A stretch of DNA of 64,000 nucleotides, taken from Emiliania huxleyi CCMP1516 (lineage: Eukaryota; Haptophyta; Isochrysidales; Noelaerhabdaceae). Of this stretch, positions 20,007 through 29,576 are shown piece by piece. The stretch is from contig NW_005201392.1 of the NCBI RefSeq assembly GCF_000372725.1, positions 681,259 to 745,258 on the forward strand. The letters are read 5' to 3'. Made by a program: the position numbers and the translations under genes. The notes below the pieces were generated by a model, which did no database searches, was not told where the DNA came from, and saw only the letters and a program-made list of their open reading frames with translations. Each line of letters opens with the position of its first letter. Position 1 is the first letter of the stretch.

Positions 20007-22979
20007 TCAAAAGCGTAAAAGCACCCGAAGCTCCAAAAACCTAACCCTCAGACTATGCTTGGCCCTCGCCGCGAGCCCTGCACGGCTCGCAGGCGAGAGG
20101 CTCACGCCGAGCATCAGCAGCAATGCAACGTTGGTCGCGCACACCGCGAGCACCCAGCCAAAGGACGCGTCGCCAGCGGCGTGGCAGAAGCCGGTGCTGC
20201 ACGAGGATGCCACGGGCATGTGCAAGGCGTCGCGGAACGACGTCGCCCGCGCATGTGTGAGGAAGATGCCGAGGAGCATCACCAGCCCGAGCGTGGCATC
20301 GGCACAGGGCACGAGCTTCACGAAGCGCCAACGGCAGGCGGCGCCGGAAGCGGTGCCGACGACAGCCGCCAGCCAGAGCAGCACGCGGCCTGCCAGCAGC
20401 GCGTGGTGGTAGGGGGCGCTCGCCTCATCCGGGAGCGCCGCCACCCGCGGCCACAAGTTGCGCACGGTCTCGACGGCGGAGGTGAGCATGAGGACGGTGA
20501 CGACGAGCAGAAACTGCCGACCACGCCGCAGGTCGGCGCTCGTCGGCAAGGCCGCGGCCAGCACGCACAGCCCGAGCGTGTAGAAGGCAAAGAGGGTCGC
20601 CACCTGCGGGACCATGCCGCCACCACGGCCGCCGCCATGGCTGCCGGTCGGCATCGCGTCGGCCGCATCACGTCGCATGCCCCACTCCTCCCTCTGCTCC
20701 CGGAAGAGGAGGAGGTGGTGGGACACGACGAGGAGACAAATGCACGCGAATGCGCCCGCCAGGCAGGCTCTGGTGACGCGCTCGTTGACGCCACCGTCCT
20801 CGAAGTTGACGCTCACACAAGGCAGCATCGTCAGTGGACGCTCACCCAAGATGAACTCCTTGATGACCTTCTGGCAGAGGAGGGTGAGGGCGAGGCTGCC
20901 CAGGGTCGAGAGGTGGTAGGGGAACATCTCGTAAATGAAGGAGAGCCGCTCGTCGAGTAGGTACGTGGCCACACCGAAATTGCTGGCAGTCGACAGAAGG
21001 AAGCCGGCCACCACCATGCACTTCCAGCGAAGGGGGCGCGGCATGGTGGCGGTCACCGCCCCGATTGCCCCAACTAATACAGTCCCGGGCACACGAAAGC
21101 TGTCCATGCTCTCCTTGGCGCGCAGAAGATCGTCCGCGGGGACGAGCCACAGTAGCGCCGTCAGCGGAAGAGGGTGAAGCGGGATCACGAACGCCCACGC
21201 GCGAGCCAATTCGTCGCCGCAGAGCAGCGCGTTGGACACGGAGAAGGCGGCCAAGCTGAGGCACACCGCGCCAAAGAAGACGGGGAAGATGGACGCCATC
21301 TCGCTTTGGTGCGCGGACAATGCGGCTCCGGCGGCGCCGACCGCGCCGACCACGAGGCTGAGCGAGAGGACGGGCTCCATCCCCGGCCCCCTCGCGAGGA
21401 AGCCGACGGCCGTGCCGTACCGCGGCGCTGGCGGCTCGGGCGGCGATGGCGGGAGCGACGTCGGAAAGGGGACAGCCTCCTGCACGACCGGCAGGGATTG
21501 CAGAGGCACCTGCGGCGCCACGCTCGCGTCGATAGCCGGCATTCGGCCTGGCAAGGCTGCCGCTTGAACAAAGCCTGGCAAGGCTGCCGCTTGAACAAAG
21601 CCTGGCACGGCTGCCGCTTGAACAAAGCGCCCGCACTCGTCGCGCCTCTGCGCGGCGCGAGGCGGCGCGCGGTCCTCCAGCGAGCGCAAGAGCACGTCGA
21701 GCTCGAGCTCGATCAAGCGCTCAGCGTAGGCGTCTGACGCGTGCGGCCGAGCGTAGGCGTCGGACGCGTACGGCACACTGGACATCAGCGGCCCCTCGGG
21801 CGCCGCTGCCGCACTCCCCTGGAGCCCCGCCTGGAGCGGCGGGGCGCTCCCTGCGTGGCTCGCCTGAAGGTAGCCTTGGCTCCCGACTGCGGCCGCTGCT
21901 GCCGTCATCGGAGGCGGTACGGGCGTGCTCGCAAGCTCCGCGCCCCGCCCCGCGTCCGCGTCGCCGTGCCCGCTCTGCGCCTCGACGAAGCGTAACCACT
22001 CGATCGCCTGTTGCGGGTCAGCAAGGAGCGCTTCGGGAGAGAAGAAACGCAGGGCCGGCACCTGCGCGATGATCACGCGGCACGCGTCGAGCATCACACG
22101 TCGAGCCATGTCCTCCTCGGCCGGGAGAGAGCCACTCATCGGTCGAACATCACTCGGCGTGGTGGCAGCAAGCATCACGGGAGTAGGCTCAGAGAAGAGG
22201 CTCGCATCGCCGCGCTGCCCCGCCCACGCGGGGGCTGCAGTTGTCTCCTCCCGCGCGGCGGCAAACGCGGCGGCAGGCTCGGAGGGCGGCAGTGGCTGCC
22301 CGAGAGGCGGCAGTGGCTGCCCGAGAGGCGGCAGTGGCTGCCCGAGAGGCGGCAGTGGCTGCCCGAGAGGCGGCAGTGGCTGCCCGAGAGGCGGCAGTGG
22401 CTGCCCGAGAGGCGGCAGTGGAGGCGGCAGTGGCTGCCCGAGAGGCGGCGAGGCGGAGAGCAACGAGGATGTGGGGGAGTTCGTGCTGTCGGGGGTGGCA
22501 CCGCCTTGAAGCGGCAGGGGGATCGCGACGACGGGCTTCAGCGTCCTGCCAACCTTGAAGCCGATAGAACTGTCCTGCATCGCGACGGGGAGCGGCGAGA
22601 GCCCGGGCAGCGCGTGAGGCGTCTCGTCTTTCAGGATGGCGAGCTTCGCACCCGAACAGCACTTTGTCTGATTGACGATGCGGTGAGCCGGGAGGAGGGT
22701 ACGCCGCGAGGCCAGGCCGGAGGCGCAGCTGCGCGCGGGTACGTTCCACAGCCCTCCCGCTTGCGTGTTTGCAAGCTCATTTCCAACCTCCACAATCCGT
22801 ATCCGGGACGCGGGGACGAAGATAGTGCCCTCGCGGCAATCTGCGCAGAAATGCTCCTTAAAGGCGCCGCTCATCGGCTTGACGGGTGCGCACGTGGTGA
22901 AGCCAGCAAGCTCGCCTCCCCAACACGACCTGACGGGCGCGTCCGCCTCGTCGCAGGCCCGCTTCAATCCTCGCTGCAT
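20007..22979 (-). CDS. Large polytopic membrane protein with repetitive Pro/Gly cytosolic half (about 990 aa)
   Basis: One uninterrupted frame. I chose the ATG at 22979 because the frame upstream is a CGG-repeat polyarginine stretch better read as 5' UTR. Residues 1-130 hold several Cys residues (CWGGE, HFCADCREG, TKCCSG). A proline-rich part follows with about eight PPLGQPL repeats encoded by a 21-bp tandem array, then Ala-rich linkers with three FVQAAALPG repeats. The C-terminal 450 residues carry about 11-12 hydrophobic helices (for example VLSLSLVVGAVGAAGAAL, VFFGAVCLSLAAFSVSNALL, LLLMLGVSLSP). Family not recognised. The architecture suggests a membrane protein with a disordered N-terminal domain. 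Confidence 0.6.
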   Translation of the reverse strand: MQRGLKRACDEADAPVRSCWGGELAGFTTCAPVKPMSGAFKEHFCADCREGTIFVPASRIRIVEVGNELANTQAGGLWNVPARSCASGLASRRTLLPAHRIVNQTKCCSGAKLAILKDETPHALPGLSPLPVAMQDSSIGFKVGRTLKPVVAIPLPLQGGATPDSTNSPTSSLLSASPPLGQPLPPPLPPLGQPLPPLGQPLPPLGQPLPPLGQPLPPLGQPLPPLGQPLPPSEPAAAFAAAREETTAAPAWAGQRGDASLFSEPTPVMLAATTPSDVRPMSGSLPAEEDMARRVMLDACRVIIAQVPALRFFSPEALLADPQQAIEWLRFVEAQSGHGDADAGRGAELASTPVPPPMTAAAAAVGSQGYLQASHAGSAPPLQAGLQGSAAAAPEGPLMSSVPYASDAYARPHASDAYAERLIELELDVLLRSLEDRAPPRAAQRRDECGRFVQAAAVPGFVQAAALPGFVQAAALPGRMPAIDASVAPQVPLQSLPVVQEAVPFPTSLPPSPPEPPAPRYGTAVGFLARGPGMEPVLSLSLVVGAVGAAGAALSAHQSEMASIFPVFFGAVCLSLAAFSVSNALLCGDELARAWAFVIPLHPLPLTALLWLVPADDLLRAKESMDSFRVPGTVLVGAIGAVTATMPRPLRWKCMVVAGFLLSTASNFGVATYLLDERLSFIYEMFPYHLSTLGSLALTLLCQKVIKEFILGERPLTMLPCVSVNFEDGGVNERVTRACLAGAFACICLLVVSHHLLLFREQREEWGMRRDAADAMPTGSHGGGRGGGMVPQVATLFAFYTLGLCVLAAALPTSADLRRGRQFLLVVTVLMLTSAVETVRNLWPRVAALPDEASAPYHHALLAGRVLLWLAAVVGTASGAACRWRFVKLVPCADATLGLVMLLGIFLTHARATSFRDALHMPVASSCSTGFCHAAGDASFGWVLAVCATNVALLLMLGVSLSPASRAGLAARAKHSLRVRFLELRVLLRF
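22285..22446. repeat. In-frame 21-bp tandem repeat encoding PPLGQPL
   Basis: About eight units of GGCGGCAGTGGCTGCCCGAGA, one of them shortened. The unit keeps the minus-strand reading frame, so copy-number change would alter only linker length. Confidence 0.9.
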
Positions 22980-23125
22980 CCTCGCCCCGAGCCCCTCGAG
23001 CCGCCGCCCGACCTGCCGCAGCTCGCGTGGGGCCTCGGAGAACAGAGTGGGTCTGCGAATTCTTTTTATTACAGTGGCCTTGCATTTTTGCCGTCGCCAG
23101 TCGCCCCCCCAAACGCTACAGCGGG

Positions 23126-23160
<35 letters not shown>

Positions 23161-23308
23161 GACGGGGTGGGTAGGGGGGTGGGGAGGCTGCTGTGTGCGC
23201 TGCGCGTGCGCGCACCGCACACCATACTCGAGTACGGCGGGAAACAGACGGCGAGGGGGCGGCGGCGGCAGCGGCGCAGCGCGCGCGCGGCGCGCGCGAC
23301 GGAGGGGC

Positions 23309-23340
23309 GGAGCAGCGACCGCGCGCGCGGTCGCTGCTCC
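23309..23340. repeat. Perfect 32-bp palindrome
   Basis: GGAGCAGCGACCGCGC joined directly to its reverse complement. All CpG-rich; it would form a very stable hairpin. Confidence 0.9.
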
Positions 23341-24047
23341 GTCTGTCCCGGAGCGCCGTCTGCGCGGGGTGCGCGTCAGGAGAGGGGGCAAGCGTGGCGG
23401 CGCGGGACGCGCGGCGGCGGCGGCGAGCAGCCGAGCGCTCCCTGCGCGGTGAGGCGGCCGGGCGAGGGCGCGGCGGGTGAACGGGAAAGGGAGCAGCCGG
23501 GCGACGAGAGGTAGGAGGTGCTCGCCGGCGAGCGCTCCCGCGCCTGCGGAGGGGCAAGGCCTGAGGGCGGGCGGGCGGGCGGGCCGGCCCCGGGGGGGGG
23601 GGGGGGATAAACGCTGCGCCGCCCCCGCACCAGCAACACTGGCCGCGGCTCGCCGCCGCGCGCCGGCTCGGAAGAGGGGCTGTCGACGGCACAGCAGCGG
23701 CACGCCTCGGCGCTCGAGCCGCCGACAACCCCCCACCTCGACGTGACGGCCGTTCCCAGGGCCGGCCGGTGCGCGCCCGACCCACGCCCCCTCTCGCACC
23801 CCCCCGACCCCCCCTGCGCGGCGCAACCGCCCGCTGTGCGCCGGCTCGAGCGCCTATTGCCAAATCGCGACGTTTGAGCGCAGCGCACGCGTCCCACACG
23901 TCACGCGCGCGCAGGAGAGCTTGCGGCGGACACGTAGCGTGTACTCGCCGAGGGCATCGCGCCGAAAACCCCGCGCATTCCGCCCCAGCAGAGGCTGCAG
24001 CCACTGCATAGCTACACCACTGTAAGAAGAATGCACGGCAAAACTAC

Positions 24048-24165
24048 GAGCATGGTAACGGGGGCTAGTTACGGGCCCTCAAGCTCGTAGGTCCGACCTC
24101 GTAGGACCTACGAGCTCGAAGCTGGTAAACTACCCTTGTAACTAGCCTGGTTACGACCCGGCGCA
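24048..24165. repeat. Nested short inverted repeats
   Basis: The inner arms are AGCTCGTAGGTCC / GGACCTACGAGCT around a 9-nt loop. The outer arms are GGCTAGTTAC / GTAACTAGCC, with weaker GGTAACG / TTACGACC outside. The whole looks like a small hairpin-forming element of about 110 bp. Confidence 0.7.
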
Positions 24166-24345
24166 GCAAAATGCGGCTTTAAACAAACGCGAGAGGCTCT
24201 TCAAAACCATTCTAAAGCAACAACACACACGGACGAATCAAAAGAGTGCGCTCCTGCGCCTGCCCAACTACGAGCCGTGCTACGAGCTCCTCGTAAACCG
24301 GTGGGATGGCCAGCAGCAAAACTGCTCGGCAGGTTAGCGCACAAC

Positions 24346-24432
24346 ACATCTCGGCGCATCTCGGTTCATCTCGGTTCATCTCGACTGATCTCGGCTCATC
24401 TCGGGCCATCTCGGGCCATCTCAGCTCATCTC
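24346..24432 (+). repeat. ATCTCGGC-core tandem array (introner-like core)
   Basis: About nine imperfect copies of a 9-11 bp unit (CATCTCGGCG, CATCTCGGTT, CATCTCGACTG, CATCTCGGGC). The same core lies inside introns at 16119-16171, 30890-30950 and 63448-63480. Confidence 0.75.
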
Positions 24433-24584
24433 GGGCCGCGGCGGCGGGGAGGGCGGCGACGGCGAGGGCGGCGGCAGCCAGGGTGGCGGCAAGGCAGCGA
24501 CGGCGGAAGCAATGGCGGCGGCGGCGGCGGCGGCGGCGCGAGGGTGGCGGCGGTGGCGGCGAGGGCGTGGCGACTCGGGTCACG

Positions 24585-24916
24585 GGAGGAGCGACGGGGC
24601 TGGTCCTCAACTACGCCAACGTTTCCAACTGCAAGATCCTCTTCGAGCACCTGGGGAGCCAGATTGAGGACATCGTGCCCAGGCCGTACAATACACAGAA
24701 GAGGTGGGAGAAGGTTCTCCCTCTTTTCTGGGAGAACCGACGTCGCAAGAGCGCAGCGGCGCGCGGCCTCGCCAGTAGATTCTCCACCCGCACCGTCCTC
24801 CCCCCCACTCGTCCACGCCTCCCCCTCCCCCCTCCCCCACAGGCAACGTACCAGTACCTGAGGGACACTGTCTGCCTCAAAGTCGAGGACCTCCCTCAGC
24901 TGGCTGAGTGTCTTGT
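24585..24916 (+). CDS. Two exons of an unidentified gene (fragment)
   Basis: Exon A contains GLVLNYANVSNCKILFEHLG and IEDIVPRPYNTQKRWEKVLP. Exon B follows a CCCACAG acceptor (about 24841) and reads ATYQYLRDTVCLKVEDLPQL then AECL before a GTGAGTTTG donor. The composition is clearly that of a real protein and the two pieces are in order, separated by a short pyrimidine-rich intron. I do not recognise the family. Further exons were not found before the opposing gene that ends at 25193, so this may be a gene fragment. The ATCTCGG array just upstream could be an intron of the same gene. Confidence 0.4.
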
Positions 24917-25192
24917 GAGTTTGTGTGTCTGTGTGTCGCTCACGCGAGTCGTCCTCTTCTGTCTCGCGTCCCCACCCATACCGCGTTGGTGTCCAGTCCG
25001 TGCCAGGCTGCGCATCGCCTTTGTATATCTGTTAGTGCCAGTGCGCGCCAGTCCCGTGCCTATAGTGTCGTGAGAGGGAGGGCTTGTAAAATTCTTTTGC
25101 CCGGGCCAGGGTTTCGGATAATTTTGGCTTATCCGCCGGCCACTACAAAAGAAGTATACAACCACGTGCATGACACAGCTAGTCAGCTACTC

Positions 25193-26122
25193 CTAGACGG
25201 AGGAGGGCGTTGGTCCAGTCCGGCGCTCACCGCGCGGCTGCGACGCTGGCTGCAGTGCACGTCTGGGGCGCAAAAGCTTTGCAGCGTCATTTGCGTTCGC
25301 CGGCCCCGACCCGCATCCATCAAATGATCCCGCGAGGAAGTCGCGGCGCCACCGGTCAGCGGCGAGCGGCGGGGCGAACTGGCTCAGAGTGTGTGCTGTA
25401 AGGGAAGAGAGCGGCACCTGCCACAGCCGCAGCACGCGCTGCCGGTTATCCTCGGTAGCAGCCACGCAGACGATTGTGCCGGTGAGCGCGAAGGTGACGG
25501 CAACGGAGAGCGTCGCGCCAGGCGGTAAGTAGCTGAGAGATGACCTGCATGCGTCTGGCATAGTCGCTTCCAGGCAGCATAGAAAAGCAATGCCTGCGAC
25601 ACTGGCGGAGGTTGGCACCCAGAGCAGGCGGCGCATGACACGCCACAAGGTGACGCCGTCAATCTCCACGTCACACCAGGCCGTTCGATTCGTCACCAAG
25701 ATCCACGCGATAGCCGCCGCAATGGCGAATACTAGCATGGCGCTCACAAGCGCGTCGGCACCGCCCTCCTTTTGCCAGTCCATCAGCAGAATCGGGCCGT
25801 GGTGGAGCGGAGCAAAGAGTTGGGCCCAAAAGATGAATGTGCGAGGGACCACACGTGTGGAAGACGTCATCGCCTGACTTGCGACCAGAGAGGACACGGA
25901 AAAGACGAGCGCAGAGATACAACAGAAGAGCTCGTCCGAGCGTCCCAAGCCGTGGATGGCGATTGGTGGAACTGCGACAATAGCTAGCACGATGCAGAGC
26001 GGCCGAGCCACGATTTTGGCGCTCATGATCAGAGAGGACGGCACTCTGACATCCGCCCGTGGATGCTCGCTGTGGGCGCTCAAGCTCTCGAGACTGGCGA
26101 TCGAGGAGCCGGTCATTTCCAC
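25193..26122 (-). CDS. Polytopic membrane protein, about 309 aa
   Basis: The frame has about seven hydrophobic helices (for example PLCIVLAIVAVPPIAIHGLG, LFCCISALVFSVSSLVA, AMLVFAIAAAIAWILV, VAVTFALTGTIVCVAA) after a short polar N terminus (MEMTGSSIASLESLSAHSEH). No family is recognised. Helix order and a PLHHGPILL-type segment loosely recall the membrane half of the 20007-22979 protein (IPLHPLPLTALL), so distant paralogy is possible but unproven. The last 40 residues are Pro/Arg-rich and may be out of frame if a 3' intron is present. Confidence 0.55.
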   Translation of the reverse strand: MEMTGSSIASLESLSAHSEHPRADVRVPSSLIMSAKIVARPLCIVLAIVAVPPIAIHGLGRSDELFCCISALVFSVSSLVASQAMTSSTRVVPRTFIFWAQLFAPLHHGPILLMDWQKEGGADALVSAMLVFAIAAAIAWILVTNRTAWCDVEIDGVTLWRVMRRLLWVPTSASVAGIAFLCCLEATMPDACRSSLSYLPPGATLSVAVTFALTGTIVCVAATEDNRQRVLRLWQVPLSSLTAHTLSQFAPPLAADRWRRDFLAGSFDGCGSGPANANDAAKLLRPRRALQPASQPRGERRTGPTPSSV

Positions 26123-26900
26123 GGGACGCCACTGCGAGGAGCTGGTCGATCAGGTTTATCCGAGACACGGCATCTCCCGACCTCAAAGGCACCAAGTGCA
26201 AAAACAAACAAACTCTCTCTCTCCCAAGTGCAGACACCAAAAAGCAAGGCATAATCGCCTCGCGTCGAACGCTTATTCACCCGCCCAGCACTGTGTGGTC
26301 TTCCGCATCGATAAGCTGCGGCGCCGATTTCTGAGTTTTGTTGATTGACTTCTGTGCCGTAGAAGAGCCCATGCCGACACTAACTTCGAGCGCCGTAAAG
26401 ACGTCTAACGAGAGCTGATCCAGCAGACGTCGCTTTGTGCCAGGGCGCCGAGGGCGCCACTGTCGCTGCTGCTGCTGTCTCCAGAGACCGTTTGCCCTCA
26501 CCGCAGACGGCGCGCCGCTGCCTATGACGATCGGCTGGCGACCCGTTAGGGTCGACAGTTGAGCTAGGGAGTGTTGCGATGGCCGCCCAAATGCGAACGC
26601 AGGAGATAAAGTGCTTTGCGGCGACGTACCGTGGGAAGGTTCAAGTCGCCGCTCGGTTTCATTAGAAGCTCCTTGACACGTGAAGTTCTACGTGCGTTCC
26701 ACGGGGACAAGGCGCAGCCGAGCTGTTGGAAAGAGACAGGGGTCTCTCTCGTTGCGCGTTTCCCGTGCTCACGATGCCTCTCCCAATGCGGAATGCCTCC
26801 CAGTGCCCAATGGCTTCCAATCCTCATGGCTACCAATCACCTAAGGCTCCCATCGGGCGGGCAAGCAACCCCCCACACTGCCACACACCCACCCACCCAC
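26123..26900. other. Intergenic region
   Basis: No convincing gene. It includes a short CTG tract (about 26466-26480) and a CACCCACC pyrimidine-rich stretch (about 26875-26903) that leads into an acceptor-like CAG before the RCC1 exon. Confidence 0.35.
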
Positions 26901-26903
26901 CCA

Positions 26904-27022
26904 GGCGCGCTCTACTCTTGGGGCGCGGGGCAGTGCGGCCGCCTCGGGCACGGGGACGAGTCCAAGCAGCTGCTGCCGAAACGCGTGGACGCCCTTGCAG
27001 CACGCTTACGCTTCACTGCATG
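26904..27022 (+). CDS. RCC1-repeat exon (fragment)
   Basis: Directly after an acceptor-like CCACCCACCCAG, the frame ALYSWGAGQCGRLGHGDESK then QLLPKRVDAL is a textbook RCC1 propeller blade (YSWG-G--GRLGHG). The frame stops soon afterwards with no second blade recognised, so this is a lone exon or remnant. RCC1 repeats act in nucleotide exchange or as protein-interaction platforms, but one blade allows no functional call. Confidence 0.4.
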
Positions 27023-27034
27023 ATGCCAACACTG

Positions 27035-27634
27035 TCACTCTCGCCCCAGAGCATCTCGGTGGTGGTGCCGAGATGCGGTGGTGGAGGTGGAGGTGGTGGA
27101 GGAGGGCGCTGCGTCAGCGCTCCGTGAGGCTGAGTGTGGAGCGGGCTCTCGCCCGCGCCGCAGAAGACTGAGAACAAACAACACCGCCCGAGTGTACGCA
27201 CGTTGTACTTTTAGCTTACTGGGAGAAAGGGGAGAGGGGGTTGTGTTCTCTAGGCCCCTAAGGGCCCTACGCGCGCGGCGTGAGAGCTCGGAAGCGAGCT
27301 TTGCACGGCGATCGACGATGGCGCGGTTCACCCCCTTCACCGAAGCGATGGAGATGCGTTCCGCGTGGTGTGACACAAATGAGAGGCGGGAGTGGGGAGG
27401 GTACGCGGTGCGGTCAACGCCCGGGCGTTGAGCCTTGCGCGCAAGGCGGTTGATCTTTGCAACTGCAGGCGGCGAGAAGCCGCCGCCGAATGTCTCGTGA
27501 AGAAGCAGGTTGAACTTGTTTCGTTTGGTGAAGATCCCATCATGGTAGTGGCCACGCTGTGACTTGACGTAGCCTTGGCCGGTGGTGTGGTCGAACGCCC
27601 GTTGACCACAGAACCCGCGTTGCTTGCAGCCCAT
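27035..27634 (-). mobile_element. Transposon-derived fragment (probable retroelement debris)
   Basis: The frame contains FNLLLHETFGGGFSPPAVAK and SFVSHHAERISIASVKGVNR. This resembles the low-divergence tails of repetitive element proteins more than a host domain. The family is uncertain (non-LTR or related retroelement). It looks like an incomplete, broken copy. The downstream part overlaps a dispersed block (about 27188-27275) that recurs at about 57505-57580. Confidence 0.3.
27188..27275 (+). repeat. Dispersed repeat R4, copy 1 (second copy about 57505-57580)
   Basis: Shared elements in order: GTACTTTTAGCTTACTGGGAG, GGTTGTGTT, TTCTCT and the near-palindrome GGCCCCTAAGGGCCCTACGCG. Same orientation in both copies. 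Confidence 0.7.
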
Positions 27635-28622
27635 GTTTGCAAGGCGGGCGCGCTCTTCGGTGTTGCGGCCTGAAACCTACATGGAGAGGGCGGCCGCCCC
27701 GCTGTAGCATCAGTGCGATCGTCCGTCCATATTGGCCTCGTCCGTACGGAGGTGTCAGCCCAGCTTCTCAGCATGACCACGCTGCTCGCGACACCTCTCG
27801 CTCAGCCCAGGCAAAAAACGTGCTTTTCATCGTCTCGTGGACAACTACCGTCCAGCTAGATAATGCCGCGCATGGACCAATGGACGCGCTCGCGCAGAGC
27901 GGCACACATTCTCGCGCGCCTTCTGCCAAGATCTGTGAAATTCTTCTCTCCTCTGCCCGTGCCCTTTTGTTTCGTACCAATGTCTGAATGGCGATCGAAG
28001 CGGCCTTCCTCACTACCTCGAGAGAGAGTGTCGTGCGTTGAAATCTCGCGGTTTTTCTTTAATTCGTCGGATTACTTTCGTGTGTGGACCCCCCCCCCTC
28101 TTGACTTGGGCCCTCGGGGAGGCCTGCCACGGGCGGCGCCTTCTCTCGAGGTCTCGAGATACACAAAGCGGCCAAGCCGCCGCCCCCCCCGCCACTGCGG
28201 CGCCCACCACCTTAAAATGCGTCTTGTCCTTTCGCATGCGACCTCACACGGCGTCGAGCGCCGTAGAGACGGCCCCGAGAGCCGCCGCCAGGTGTGCCAC
28301 GACCCACGCACGAACGACCGCGAGGCTCGTGGCGGTGGACGCGCCAGACCCGCTTTGCGCCGCCGAGCTCAACGCCCGATACTCGGTCAGAGCCGGCGGA
28401 GCGACGGCGGCAGAGGTGCGGCCGCCGTCGCATTCGACGAGCGACCATTCACAGCCTTGTTATTGAGAAGAAAATACCTCCGATGGCGCTCTGCGCTGGT
28501 CTGTTCACAGCCTTGTTATGAGAAGAAAATACGTTCGAGAAAGCCAGCTGAAGGAGTGCTGCTATCGACCTTGCCCAGCCGCTCGGCCCGCTCCGGCTCA
28601 ACGAGACGCACGAGCCTTCGCG
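27635..28622. other. Intergenic region with paired repeat motifs
   Basis: About 1 kb upstream of the PH-domain gene. No gene is supported. It contains a C tract (about 28089-28097) and two direct copies of a dispersed motif (about 28446-28474 and 28503-28533). Confidence 0.4.
28446..28533 (+). repeat. Two copies of dispersed motif R5 (TTCACAGCCTTGTTATTGAG...)
   Basis: TTCACAGCCTTGTTATTGAG followed by AAGAAAATAC at about 28448, and TTCACAGCCTTGTTATGAG followed by AAGAAAATACG at about 28505. Further copies lie at about 60851 (same strand) and about 47367 and 47493 (opposite strand). Confidence 0.8.
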
Positions 28623-29576
28623 ATGGCCGGCGCCAACGAGACGCACGAGCTCTCGGGGCCACTGCTCAAGGAAGGAGACCGCGGGATCGCCTGGTACAAG
28701 CGTTACTTCGTGCTGAATCGCCACACCAGCGGCGTCGGCGTCCTTCACTGCTACACGAACAAATCGGCCTGGGAGGAGCCTGGCGTGATGCCAGTTGCCT
28801 CACTTAACCTCGCGGGCGCAACCGTGTCTAGCACAAAGGGCGATCGTCCTGGCAAGGTCGTGTTCCGCATCAACCTTCCACCGCCATCCAACTCGCAGAA
28901 GCGCCGGAAGCTCGTGCTTGGCTTGCCCGAGGAGGCGAGCGAGGCCCTGGAGATGAACGCGCCTCCGCTGAGCGAGTGGGTGGAGGCGCTAGGCCGATGC
29001 GGATGCACAAGCGAGCGCGCCGATGGCGCGATGGTGCCGTCCTCTGGCCGCCTGCTCACGGCCGCGTCGTCCTTTGCCATCAAGGAGACGCCTCGAGGTG
29101 GCCCCCCGCCCAAGGAGTACACACGCCTCGCAGAGATTGGCGACGACGGTGACGACAACGAGACCGGCGGCGAGAAGGGCGGCGGAGGCGAGGAGGGTAG
29201 CGGAGCCGGCAGCGACAAGGTTCTCGACGAGGAGGCCCCTCTCAGCCGCAGCGGCCCGATGCCGACCACAGACGCCGGGCCGGCGGCACGCGGCGCCGCC
29301 GATCCGCCCGGCCCATCGTGGCTCCGGCGGATCGTGTACACGCTGGTTGCCCTGCTGACGCTGTGGGCCGCCGCCTTTGTCGTCCTCGACGCCGCGCCGG
29401 GCGAGGTCCCGGGCGAGGCCGCCTTCATGGAGGGCACGCGCGCCGTGCCGGGCGCCGTCGGTGGCGCCGCCTCTGGCGGAGTCTCGTGGGTGGAGGCGGA
29501 GGCGCGGGAGCTCGACCGGATGCAGCGAGGGTTCGACCAGGGCTGGGCGGACGGAGAGAATGCCGGCCGGATCTGA
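28623..29576 (+). CDS. PH-domain protein with C-proximal membrane helix, 317 aa
   Basis: The ATG at 28623 (MAGANETHELSGPLLKEGDR) starts just before a pleckstrin-homology domain: GIAWYKRYFVLNRHTSGVGV, HCYTNKSAWEE, the VVFRINL strand and the C-terminal helix LSEWVEALGRCG (residues about 8-140). An acidic, Gly-rich linker follows, then one hydrophobic helix (IVYTLVALLTLWAAAFVVLD, about residues 240-262) and a short tail. PH domains bind phosphoinositides or proteins, so this is likely a membrane-anchored adaptor. It is a single exon. Frames further upstream run through repeat R5 and were not used. Confidence 0.75.
   Translation: MAGANETHELSGPLLKEGDRGIAWYKRYFVLNRHTSGVGVLHCYTNKSAWEEPGVMPVASLNLAGATVSSTKGDRPGKVVFRINLPPPSNSQKRRKLVLGLPEEASEALEMNAPPLSEWVEALGRCGCTSERADGAMVPSSGRLLTAASSFAIKETPRGGPPPKEYTRLAEIGDDGDDNETGGEKGGGGEEGSGAGSDKVLDEEAPLSRSGPMPTTDAGPAARGAADPPGPSWLRRIVYTLVALLTLWAAAFVVLDAAPGEVPGEAAFMEGTRAVPGAVGGAASGGVSWVEAEARELDRMQRGFDQGWADGENAGRI

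Larger units (their letters stand above)
22980..24290. other. Very GC-rich gene-poor region, about 1.3 kb
   Basis: It holds a GCG repeat (about 23120-23160), CG-rich low-complexity sequence, a perfect 32-bp palindrome (23309-23340), a G tract (about 23590-23606) and a nested hairpin (24048-24165). Long open frames on both strands are Arg/Ala/Pro-rich composition artefacts. The part next to 22979 is probably the promoter and 5' UTR of the large membrane protein. Confidence 0.5.

Noticed and set aside
22285-22446. Evenly spaced repeats resembling a CRISPR array
   Set aside because: The units are contiguous with no spacers and keep a eukaryotic reading frame.
23069-24004. Long open frames on both strands (up to 311 codons)
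   Set aside because: Arg/Ala/Pro-only composition, open in several frames at once because of extreme GC content.
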